From JAXHTH01 sp034211115 (lineage in GTDB: Bacteria; Planctomycetota; Phycisphaerae; Phycisphaerales; SM1A02), in contig JAXHTH010000213.1 of the NCBI GenBank assembly GCA_034211115.1, positions 1-31,732 of the forward strand: DNA of 31,732 nucleotides. Direction: 5' to 3'. The notes beneath the pieces are model-generated. The model did not search any database, was not told the origin of the DNA, and was given only the letters and a program-made list of their open reading frames with translations. How positions within the stretch are numbered: position 1 is the first letter of the stretch; each line of letters begins with the position of its first letter. The translations under genes were made by a program, and so were the position numbers. Of the stretch, positions 19,119 through 28,500 are shown one piece after another.

Positions 19119-22100
19119 TCAGTGGTGCCGGATCGATGAGAGGAAGCGGTATTGCCCCGCCTGCGCGCGGAAGAGCGCCGCGCCGTCCGCCCGGCCCGCG
19201 GGCTCCAGCCCCGCCGCGTCCGCGGCCGGGCGGCCGCTCTCCATGACCTGTGTCTCGGCGCGCGCCGGCACGTGAATCAGCGCGGTGGTGTTGGGGGGGA
19301 TGGTGACCTCGAGTCGCAACTCGTCGCCGTCCAGTTCCCAGTGCGTGGCGATGGTCCCGTGGATCGAGTCGTAGCTCGTTTTCGCCCGGGTGAGCTCGCC
19401 GCCCGGGCGCGGTCGGATCACGATGTCACGGAACCCCGGAGTGGCGGTGTCGATGCCGCCGATCGTCCGGAAGATCCACTCTCCCACCGCGCCGAAGGCG
19501 TAGTGCGCAAAGGAGTTCATGCCCGGGTTGTTGAAACCGTCCTCCGGCGTCCAGCCGTTCCAGCGCTCCCAGATCGAGGTCGCCCCGTGCCTGATGGTGA
19601 AGCCCCAGGAGGGGAAGGTGTCGTTGTGGAGCAGGCGATAGGCCACGTCGTCGCGTCCGATCTTCGAGAGGACCAGCATCAGGTCCTTCGTGCCCACGAA
19701 GCCGGTCGAGAGGTGACCGTCCCGCGCCTCGATCCGACGGATCAGGTGAGCGGCGGCCTGCTCGCGGCGTTCGCCCTCGACGAGGTCGAAGGCCAGGGCC
19801 AGGACGTAGGCGGTCTGCGAATCACCGTCGATCCTGCCCTCCGCGTCAACGTAGGCGTGGTTGAACACGGTGCGGAGCCGCCGGAAGAGCTCGTGATAGC
19901 GCGCTGCCTCGTCGTCCCGCCCCAGCGCGGCGGCCGCCCGCGCGGTCAGGGCCGTGCTGTAGGCGAAGTACGCGGTGAAGATCACGGGGCGCGGCGTGTC
20001 GTCCTCGATGTTGAGCCAGTCGCCAAAGCAGTGGAACTCGGCCGGCGGCCGCAGGTCGTCGGTGCAGCGGTTCACGCAGAACGCGACGTAGCGCTTCATG
20101 CCGTCGTAGTGCCGGGCAAGGAGGTTTGTGTCGTCGTACACCCAGTACATGGTCCACGGGCAGATCGTGCCCGCGTCCGCCCACGCCGGCCCGCCGTCGG
20201 CACCCGCGACCTTGAGGGGGGCGACCATCGGGAACTGTCCGTCCTCGCGCTGGGCGTCGGCGAGGTCGATGAGCCACTTCGTGAAGAACGCGTGCACGTC
20301 GCACAGGTACGACGCGGTTCGGATGTAGACCTGCGCATCCCCGGTCCAGCCCAGGCGCTCGTCGCGCTGCGGGCAGTCCGTGGGAACCTCGAGGAAGTTG
20401 GCGCGCTGGGTCCAGTAGATGTTGCTCACGAGTCGGTTCAGCATGGGATCCGAGCACTCGAACCGCCCCACGCGCGGCGTGCGCGAGCCGAGGGCGAGGC
20501 CCACCACCGTGTCCGACGTGAGGGGGCCGTCCAGACCCGTGACCTCGACGTACTGGAAGCCGTGGAAGGTGAAGCGCGGCGTCCACTCCTCCACTCCGTC
20601 TCCGCGGCAGACGTAGCGATCCGTGCATCGCGCCGCGCGCAGGTTTGCGGTGTAGATCGTGCCGTCGGGATTGAGCCGCTCGGCGAAGCGCAGGGTGATC
20701 TCCCGGCCGGCTTCCCCCTCGACGCGCAACCGGACCACCCCCGCGAAGTTCTGTCCGAGATTCAGGACCCGGACTCCGGGCCGGGGCTCGGTGATCTCCA
20801 CGGGCCGGAACGTCCCGATCACTCCCACGGGATCGGCGGGATATGCCTGGATCGCGGCGTCGATCGCGGGCGTGACGTCAACGGGTGACCAGGCGGAGTC
20901 GTCGAAGCCGGGGCGAGACCAGCCTTCCATCTCGCGGCGGGCGTCGTAGACCTCGCCCATCAGGAAGTCCGCCTCGAGCAGCGGCCCCGTGCAGGCCCTC
21001 CAGCCCGGACCGGTGCCGATCACCTCGCGCGTGCCGTCGTCGTACTCCAGGACGAGCTGCGCACGGAAGCGGGTCCGCTCGCCGTAGTGGTCCCGCCGCC
21101 GTCCGTAGCCGACGTAGCCCGAGTACCACCCGTCGGCGAGAATCGCGCCCAGGGCGTTCGCGCCCTCGCGCACCTTGCGCGTCACATCGTAGGTGTTGTA
21201 ATAGACGCGCTTCTCGTAGTCGGTCCATCCCGGCGTGAACCAGTCGTCGCCGATGCGACGGCCGTTGATCTGCGCCTCGTAGATACCCAGCGCGGAGGCG
21301 TACAGCGTCGCACGCCGCAGCTCGGAGCGCACGGTGAACTCCCCGCGCAGATACCGCGGGGGAGGAAGGACAAGCTCTTGCCCGCGGAGGTCGCCCCAGG
21401 GCTCATCGCCGAAATCGGCGAGCTCAGCCGCCGCGGACCACGCGCTGTCGTCGAACCCCGGCGCGGTCCACCCCTCCGCGGGCGCAGCCGTCGAGCGCCA
21501 CGAGGCGTCCGTGACGAGCACGATCGGGTCGCCGGTCTCCCGCGGCACCACGAGCCTGACGATGAGACCCGCGGGACCGGGCGATCCGTTCCCGGCCTCG
21601 ATCGCGATCTCATTCGACCCGGGCCGGAGCAGCCTGCCCGGCGAGACGACGGACAAGTCCTCCCACGACAGGCTCTCGCCCGCGGGCAGGTGGACCGATT
21701 CCCCGTTGATGAACAGGGCCAGATGATCGTCCGCGGTGACGAGCAACTCCGCCTCGTCGAACTTCGCATCGGCGGGAAGATCGCGCTTTGCCCGGAAGGC
21801 CCGCGTCTGGGCCGGCGCATTGCGCGGTGGATCCGCGGCGTGCCAGATCCACTTCGCTCCGGCCAGGTCGGGCGCCCCGGCGGAGACGTCCCGGGCCGCG
21901 TCGTATCCGATCCAGGCGGACTGCCAGTCGGACGGGTCGAGCAGGCCGACGGTGAAGCGTGCGGGCTCGCTCCAGCCGGTCGCGTTCCCGTTCATGTCCC
22001 AGGCCCGCACCATCCAGAAGCACTCGACGCCTGAGCGCAGCGGAGCGCCCCCGTATTCCACCCCGCAGGACTCGTTCCCCGCCACGCGGCCCGAGTCCCA

Positions 22101-22367
22101 CAGGTCGCCGCGCGCCTGCCGCAGGTTGTCGAGGCAGCTTGCGACGAGGACGCGGTAGGCCGTCTGCACCTGGCCCCGGGTCGCGGTCGCCTCCTCCTCG
22201 ATCCGCCAGCTCAGCCGCGGGCGCGGGGTGTCGATCCCGCGGGGCTCGACGCGATACTCGCACCGCAGGTGCTTCACAACGAGGCCGCCGCCGGTCCCCG
22301 TCATCGCATCACTGCTTACGAACAGGAGCACGGCCCACATCACGATCCACTTGCTCATGAGCTCCAT
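19119..22367 (-). CDS. Secreted GH78 alpha-L-rhamnosidase
   Basis: Removes terminal alpha-L-rhamnose from glycans or glycosides by an inverting mechanism. I use ATG 22367 (1082 residues), with GGAG 7 bases upstream; ATG 22391 and 22358 are in frame. The signal peptide is MSKWIVMWAVLLFVSSDA. After it comes an Ig-like Bac_rhamnosid_N region (LRCEYRVEPRGIDTPRPRLS), beta-sandwich modules with repeated FDDSAW segments (an inserted carbohydrate-binding-like domain at about 160-330), then the concanavalin-like domain (VLNLGQNFAGVVRLRVEG), the (alpha/alpha)6 barrel and a C-terminal beta-sandwich (IVIRPRPGG). The catalytic acid region is DCPQRDERLGWTGD (D664, E670, D677) and the base is E934 in SIWERWNGW. 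First gene of the minus-strand block, it is divergent from the second GH78. Confidence 0.95.
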   Translation of the reverse strand: MELMSKWIVMWAVLLFVSSDAMTGTGGGLVVKHLRCEYRVEPRGIDTPRPRLSWRIEEEATATRGQVQTAYRVLVASCLDNLRQARGDLWDSGRVAGNESCGVEYGGAPLRSGVECFWMVRAWDMNGNATGWSEPARFTVGLLDPSDWQSAWIGYDAARDVSAGAPDLAGAKWIWHAADPPRNAPAQTRAFRAKRDLPADAKFDEAELLVTADDHLALFINGESVHLPAGESLSWEDLSVVSPGRLLRPGSNEIAIEAGNGSPGPAGLIVRLVVPRETGDPIVLVTDASWRSTAAPAEGWTAPGFDDSAWSAAAELADFGDEPWGDLRGQELVLPPPRYLRGEFTVRSELRRATLYASALGIYEAQINGRRIGDDWFTPGWTDYEKRVYYNTYDVTRKVREGANALGAILADGWYSGYVGYGRRRDHYGERTRFRAQLVLEYDDGTREVIGTGPGWRACTGPLLEADFLMGEVYDARREMEGWSRPGFDDSAWSPVDVTPAIDAAIQAYPADPVGVIGTFRPVEITEPRPGVRVLNLGQNFAGVVRLRVEGEAGREITLRFAERLNPDGTIYTANLRAARCTDRYVCRGDGVEEWTPRFTFHGFQYVEVTGLDGPLTSDTVVGLALGSRTPRVGRFECSDPMLNRLVSNIYWTQRANFLEVPTDCPQRDERLGWTGDAQVYIRTASYLCDVHAFFTKWLIDLADAQREDGQFPMVAPLKVAGADGGPAWADAGTICPWTMYWVYDDTNLLARHYDGMKRYVAFCVNRCTDDLRPPAEFHCFGDWLNIEDDTPRPVIFTAYFAYSTALTARAAAALGRDDEAARYHELFRRLRTVFNHAYVDAEGRIDGDSQTAYVLALAFDLVEGERREQAAAHLIRRIEARDGHLSTGFVGTKDLMLVLSKIGRDDVAYRLLHNDTFPSWGFTIRHGATSIWERWNGWTPEDGFNNPGMNSFAHYAFGAVGEWIFRTIGGIDTATPGFRDIVIRPRPGGELTRAKTSYDSIHGTIATHWELDGDELRLEVTIPPNTTALIHVPARAETQVMESGRPAADAAGLEPAGRADGAALFRAQAGQYRFLSSIRHH

Positions 22368-22588
22368 CCTCGCTCTCCGGGAAGAGAACACACCGACAGG
22401 TGCGTGGGTGAAACCGCCGTGATCCCTCGCCGTTCCCCGACCGGGCCGGGCGGACGGAGAGTCTGAACGGTCTGGCCAGCCTACGTTCTCCTCCCGCCGG
22501 CGACAAACCGCCCTCGGAGCGCCTCCGTCGTGGATTCCCTGCGGTAGAATCCGAACGCGGCGCTCACTCTCGACGTTGCCCGACGAAC
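22368..22588. promoter_or_regulatory. Divergent promoter region between two GH78 genes
   Basis: About 220 bases separate the two rhamnosidase starts, so both promoters and any shared operator must lie here. On the plus strand TAGAAT at 22545-22550 is a 5/6 match to a -10 box, 39 bases before the ATG, but no good -35 stands 16-18 bases upstream. On the minus strand I find no convincing promoter. No long palindrome is evident. Confidence 0.35.
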
Positions 22589-25381
22589 ATGTGCCGGGAA
22601 CCCATGCTTCTTCATCGACTGATCCCGGTCATCCTGGTGGTTCTCGTTCAGCCGGCTGGCGCAACCCTGACGCCCCTGGACCTGCGCTGCGACGGAATGA
22701 GCGGAAGCCCGGCCGTGGGCGCATCGCCGCAGCTCTCGTGGCGGGTGGAATCGCCCCAACGCGGCCAGGCGCAATCGGCCTGGGAGGTGCTGGTCGCAAG
22801 CAGCGCCGAGCTGCTCGCGGAGGAGCGGGCGGACCTCTGGGATTCCGGGAAGGTCGTCGCAGAGCGCTCACCGTACGTGATCTACGCCGGTCGGGCCCTC
22901 GTCTCCGGCCAGGTCTGCCATTGGAAAGTCCGTTGCTGGGACTTGCGCGATCAGCGATCCGGGTGGAGTGAGCCGGCGAAGTGGGAAGTTGCGCCGCTCG
23001 ACCCGGCTGCGTGGAGGGGAGCGCGCTGGATCGATGACGGCCGGCCCGGTCCATCGACAGAGGAGGGGTTCTACGAGCCGGACCCGGCGCCCCTGATGCG
23101 GCTCGAGTTCGAGCTGGCCAGGCCGGTGGTGCGGGCCCGCCTGCATGTCGCCGGTCTCGGGTGGTGTGTGCCGTCCCTCAACGGAAGGCGGGTCGGTGAT
23201 CACGTGCTCGACCCGCCCTGGACCGCCTTCGACAAGCGCATTCTCTTCGGCACTCACGACGTGACCGGACTGCTGTCGCGCGGTCGGAACTGTCTGGGAT
23301 TCGCGCTCGGCAACGGCTGGTTCAATCCGCTGCCGCTGCGCATGTGGGGACACCGCAACATCCGCGACAGCCTGCCGACGGGTCGGCCGCGGGTCATCGC
23401 CTGCCTCGTGGCCGATCATCCGGACGGAATGCGCACGACTGTCGTCACGGGTCCGGGATGGAAGACCACCGGCGGGCCGACGATTCGGAACAGTGTCTAC
23501 CTGGGTGAGGTCCGCGATGCGCGACAAGAGCCGGCCGGGTGGGATCTGCCCGGGTTCGATGCATCCGGGTGGACCGCGGCCCGGGTGACCGACGACCCGC
23601 TCGAACCGCTGCGTCCGCTGGCGATGCCGCCGGTTCGCGCCGGGGCGCCGATTCCCGCGGTGGCGGTGACGACGCCCGCCCCCGGAGTGCACATCGTCGA
23701 TTTCGGGCAGAACTTCACCGGGGTCCCCGAGATCACCTTGCGCGCCCCCGCCGGAACCCGGGTCACGCTCCGCTACGGTGAACTCCTGCACCCGGACGGG
23801 ACGCTCAACCCGCTCACCAGTGTGTGCGGACAGATCAAGGGCGTGCGCACGGGACCCGACGGGCGCGAGGTATCGGTCGGCGGTCCCGGCGCGCCGGCTC
23901 TTGCATGCCAGCGGGACGTGTTCATCACCGCCGGCGACGGCAGAGAGGTCTTTCGGCCGCAGTTCACCTTCCACGGGTTCCGCTTCATGGAGGTGACCGG
24001 TCTGCCCGAGCCGCCGGCGATCGCCGACTGCCGCGGGATTCCGCTCCATACCGATCTCGAGGCCGTCGGTTCCTTCTCCTGCTCGAGCGAGCGGCTCAAC
24101 CGGATCCAGGAAATGTGCCGCCGCACCTTTCTCGCCAACGCGGTCGGCGTCCAGTCGGACTGCCCGCACCGCGAGCGCTTCGCCTACGGGGGAGACATCG
24201 TGGCCACCTGCGATGCGTTCCTGATGAACTTCGACATGACGGGGTTCTATGCCAAGACGGTGCGCGACTGGGCCGACGCCGCACGTCCGGACGGTCGCTT
24301 CACCGACACCGCGCCCTTCGTCGGCATCGACTACTGCGGCGTCGGCTGGGCGATGGTTCATCCTCTGCTGCTCGAGCAGCTCCACCGGCACTATGGAAAC
24401 CGCGCTCTGCTGGAAGGACAGGTTCCCCTCGCCCTTCGATGGCTGGAAGGCGAGGCCGTCCGTCGCCAGGACGGGCTGGTCATGCGCGGACTCGGTGACC
24501 ACGAGGCGCTGGTCGGCGCCGGTGGACCGGTCCTGACCACTCCGATGTTCATCGACGCCGCGCGCCGAGTCGCGCGGCTGGCCCGCCTGACCGGCAGGGA
24601 GGCCGATGCCGCGCGATGCGAGGCGATGGCCGACGAGTCCGCCGAGGCCTGGGCGGACGCGTTCCTCGATCCCGAGACCGGCGAGGTCGGCGCCGGATCG
24701 CAGTCTGAGCTGGCCTTTGCCCTCGGCTTCGGCGCCGCGCCGCCCGCGACCCGGCCGCTGATCTTCAAGCGACTCGTGGAGAAGCTGGCGTCGCCCGACG
24801 GTCCGCGCCTGACCACGGGCATCTTCGGGACCCGGTTTCTGCTTGAAGAGCTCTCGCGGAACGGGCGGACCGATCTCGCCTTCGCGCTCGCCGACCGAGG
24901 CACGTTCCCCTCGTGGGGATGGATGCTCGAGAACGATGCCACCACGCTCTGGGAGCACTGGGCCGGAAGCGACAGCATCTACTCTCACAATCACCCGATG
25001 TTCGGCTCGATCTCGGCGTGGTTCTTTCGCTGGCTCGGTGGGATCCAGCCGGCCCCTGACGCGGTGGGCTTTGACCGGATCGTGATCCGTCCCCGGATCG
25101 TCCCGGGTCTGCAATGGGTGAAGTGCTCGCACCACTCGATCCGCGGGCTGATCGAATCGAACTGGTCCGCCACGCCGGCGACGCTTCAGTTCGAGATCGT
25201 GATCCCGCCGGACGCCAGTGCGCTCGTCGAGTTGCCGGCCCGTCCGGGGGACGTACTCAGCGAAGGCGGGCGCGCGATTCCCGATATCGAGGACATCGAG
25301 ATTCTCGCACCCGGTCCGGAAAGCCACCGCTTTCAGGTCGGCAGCGGCCGATACCGATTCACCGTCATCCACAGGCCGTGA
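22589..25381 (+). CDS. Secreted GH78 alpha-L-rhamnosidase, second type
   Basis: Alpha-L-rhamnosidase of 930 residues, only distantly similar to its divergent neighbour. The signal peptide is MLLHRLIPVILVVLVQPAGA; ATG 22604 is an equally good start and neither has a strong Shine-Dalgarno. Domain order: N-terminal Ig-like module (LDLRCDGMSGSPAVGASPQL), Bac_rhamnosid_N beta-sandwich (LNGRRVGDHVLDPPWTAFDK), concanavalin-like domain (HIVDFGQNFTGVPEITLR), (alpha/alpha)6 barrel and C-terminal sandwich (FDRIVIRPRIVPGL). The catalytic segment is DCPHRERFAYGGD, with D524, R528, E529 and D536 spaced as in Bacillus RhaB, and the base is E789 in TTLWEHWAGSD. The neighbour has DCPQRDERLGWTGD, so the two belong to different GH78 branches and probably act on different linkages. 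The inserted module of the first enzyme is absent. Confidence 0.94.
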   Translation: MCREPMLLHRLIPVILVVLVQPAGATLTPLDLRCDGMSGSPAVGASPQLSWRVESPQRGQAQSAWEVLVASSAELLAEERADLWDSGKVVAERSPYVIYAGRALVSGQVCHWKVRCWDLRDQRSGWSEPAKWEVAPLDPAAWRGARWIDDGRPGPSTEEGFYEPDPAPLMRLEFELARPVVRARLHVAGLGWCVPSLNGRRVGDHVLDPPWTAFDKRILFGTHDVTGLLSRGRNCLGFALGNGWFNPLPLRMWGHRNIRDSLPTGRPRVIACLVADHPDGMRTTVVTGPGWKTTGGPTIRNSVYLGEVRDARQEPAGWDLPGFDASGWTAARVTDDPLEPLRPLAMPPVRAGAPIPAVAVTTPAPGVHIVDFGQNFTGVPEITLRAPAGTRVTLRYGELLHPDGTLNPLTSVCGQIKGVRTGPDGREVSVGGPGAPALACQRDVFITAGDGREVFRPQFTFHGFRFMEVTGLPEPPAIADCRGIPLHTDLEAVGSFSCSSERLNRIQEMCRRTFLANAVGVQSDCPHRERFAYGGDIVATCDAFLMNFDMTGFYAKTVRDWADAARPDGRFTDTAPFVGIDYCGVGWAMVHPLLLEQLHRHYGNRALLEGQVPLALRWLEGEAVRRQDGLVMRGLGDHEALVGAGGPVLTTPMFIDAARRVARLARLTGREADAARCEAMADESAEAWADAFLDPETGEVGAGSQSELAFALGFGAAPPATRPLIFKRLVEKLASPDGPRLTTGIFGTRFLLEELSRNGRTDLAFALADRGTFPSWGWMLENDATTLWEHWAGSDSIYSHNHPMFGSISAWFFRWLGGIQPAPDAVGFDRIVIRPRIVPGLQWVKCSHHSIRGLIESNWSATPATLQFEIVIPPDASALVELPARPGDVLSEGGRAIPDIEDIEILAPGPESHRFQVGSGRYRFTVIHRP

Positions 25382-25540
25382 ATTCGGCCGGATCGAGTGG
25401 GGCAGGCGGCGACTGAACGCAGACACGGTGAGTCTGTCGGGGCCATACGAAGCGAGCAGATACCGGTTCGACAATCATGATTCGCCACGGTTCGCGGCGG
25501 CCCGGGTTCTCGAACACGCCAACGTCCGGTGCGCTCTACA

Positions 25541-28500
25541 ATGGCCGCGATGATTGGAACACGGACATGGCTCGCATTGATCCTGGTGACGCTGAGCACG
25601 GCGGGCGCCGTTCGCGCCGGCGACGCGACGTATGACGTGGTGATCTACGGCGGCACGTCGAGTGCCGTCGTCGCCGCGGTGCAGGTCCGGCGCATGGGCC
25701 GAACGGTCGCGATCGTCTGCCCGGACACGCATCTCGGGGGACTCTCGGCCGGCGGGCTGGGCTGGACCGACTCCGGCGACAAGGCGGTGATCGGCGGCGT
25801 GGCCCGCGAATTCTACCGGCGCGTCAAGGCGCACTACGACCGCCCTGAAGCGTGGACGTGGCAGTCGAGCGCCCAGTGCAGCCGCTACCGTCCGGACGAC
25901 GACGCGATGTGGGTATTCGAACCGCATGTCGCCGAGGCGATTTTCGAACGCATGGTCGAGGAAGCGAGAATCCCGGTCTTCCGTGCTCACTGGCTTGAGC
26001 GCTCGGGACGCCCCGGCGCGAATGGCGTGGAGCAGGACGGTTCGCGCCTCGTTGCCATCACGATGACCAACGGTCGTACGTTCCGCGGCCGCGTCTTTCT
26101 GGACGCGACCTACGAGGGTGACCTCATGGCCGCCGCCGGCGTGTCGTTCACCGTCGGCCGGGAGTCGAACCACACGTACGGCGAGACGCTCAACGGCGTG
26201 CAGAAGGCCCACGCGCGAAGTCACCAGTTCGAGGGGCGGGTCGATCCGTACGTGACACCCGGCGACCCGGCCAGCGGGCTGCTCCCGCGGATCCGCGACG
26301 GGCACCCCGGCGCCGACGGGGAAGGCGATCACCGCGTCCAGGCATACAACTACCGCGTCTGCCTCACACGGGTGCCGGAGAACCGCGTGCCGTTCAAACG
26401 ACCCGACGGCTACGACCCGGCTCAGTACGAGCTGCTGTTGCGCACGCTGCAGGCCGGCTCCCGGCATGTCTTCGGCAAGTTCGATCCGGTCCCGAACGCC
26501 AAGACCGATACCAACAATCACGGCTCGTTCAGCACCGACAACATCGGCTTCAACTATGACTATCCCGAGGCGTCGTACGCGCGGCGGGCCGAGATCCTGG
26601 CCGAGCACGAGAACTATCAGAGGGGCTACTTCTTCTTCCTGGCCAACGATCCGCGCGTCCCCGACGACGTCCGCACGCGCATGGCCGCCTGGGGCCTGGC
26701 CAAAGACGAGTTCACCGACAACGACCACTGGCCGCACCAGATCTACGTGCGCGAGGCGCGGCGCATGGTCAGCGACTTCGTCATGACCGAGTCCCATGTG
26801 CGCGGCGATCGGCCCACGCCGCGGCCGGTGGGGATGGGCTCGTACAACATGGATTCGCACCACGTGCAGCGGTACGTCGCGCACGACGATGAAGGGCGCG
26901 CGTACGTACGGAACGAAGGCGACATCCAGGTGAGTCCGGGCGGCGCCTATTCCATCGACTACGGCGCGCTCGTGCCCGGGCGGACCGAGTGCACCAACCT
27001 GCTGGTGCCGGTCTGTCTCTCCAGCTCACACATCGCCTACGGGTCGATCCGCATGGAGCCGGTATTCATGATCCTGGGGCAGTCGGCCGCGACCGCCGCG
27101 GTGATGGCGATCGAGGCCGAGGCCGCCGTACAGGATGTCGACTACGCCGCCCTCAGCGCACGCCTGCGCGCGGATGGCCAGGTCCTGGTGAAGGGGCTTG
27201 CCACGGACGTGATGGCCGGCAGGGATCCGGTGGCCAGGTGGGCGTTCGATTCGGTCGAGGAGGGTATGGTCACCGATCGTGCGGTCGGCAGGGATGATCG
27301 CATCGAAGGCAACTACACGCTCACGCGCGGCGCCGTCGGCAGCGCCCTGCTGTTCGACGGATTCACGACCGTGATCGACCGGCCGGCCTCTGATGTGCCG
27401 CGCCTGAGCGGCGACTTCTCGGTCGAGGCGTGGGTCGCCCAGGGCGCCTATCCCTGGAACTGGTGTCCGATCATCACGCAACAGGGCGATGAGAAAGCAG
27501 GCTACGCCTTCTGCGTCGGGCCGCGCGGGCAGATCCGGCTGGGGGCGGCCGTCGACGGGGCGTGGCGGACGTGCACGAGCGAAGACTGGGTGCTGCCGCT
27601 GCGCAAATGGACCCACATCGCCGGCACGTTCGATCCCGATCAGGGCATCACGCTCTACGCCGACGGCCGGGATGTCGGCACGCTCCAGGTGGAAGGACAA
27701 GTCGCGTTCGCGCCGGATGTTGATCTGCGCATCGGCGCGAACCACGCGCTGATGAAGCCGTCGAACATCCACCGCGAACACGGAACTGTGGCATCGTTCT
27801 GGTGTCTGGACGGCGCGATCGACGAACTGAAGATCCATGACCGGGCGCTCTCGTCGCAGGAGGTGGCCGAGGCCTTCGCCTCCGCCGCCCCGGTGGCCGA
27901 GTGTGAGATCCAACCGCGGCGGATGCCCTCGGGACCGAAAGGGCCCGGGCGGTTCGGAGCGGTCTATTGCAAGCTGGAGTATTACGAGCAGTGGGATGCG
28001 CTTTGGCGCGTCGATGACCACCCCGACGTGCTGGTGCGATTCGACGAATCGCCGGTTCGCGTCGTCTTCTGGCGCGGCAGCCGCTACTCGCCCGGCTGGG
28101 TGACGAACGAAGATCAGTGGATGGCCGACCAGAGCGTCGAGGCGTGGAGAACCGGCGAGGAGGACACCGACGGCTGCTTCGAGCACATGCAGGACCGGCT
28201 CTGCCGATACAGCCACGTGCGGATCATTGAAAGCAACGATGCCCGCACCGTCGTCCATTGGCGGTATGCGCCGGTCAGCTCGAAGAACAACCTCTGGAAC
28301 GTTGACGACAAGACCGGCCGGGCCTGCTGGGTCGACGAGTACTACACGATCTATCCCGACGCCATCGGGGTGAGGAAGCCGACCTGGAAGAAGGGAACGC
28401 TCGGCGGTCCGCGCCAGTTCCAGGAGTCGCTGCCCTTCACGAACCCGGACCAGTACGTCAACGACGTGGTCGAGAAGGATTTCTGCACGCTGGCCAACAT

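Noticed and set aside
22868..25474. 868-codon minus-strand open frame opposite the second GH78
   Set aside because: Compositionally biased antisense shadow of a gene with clear GH78 catalytic motifs.
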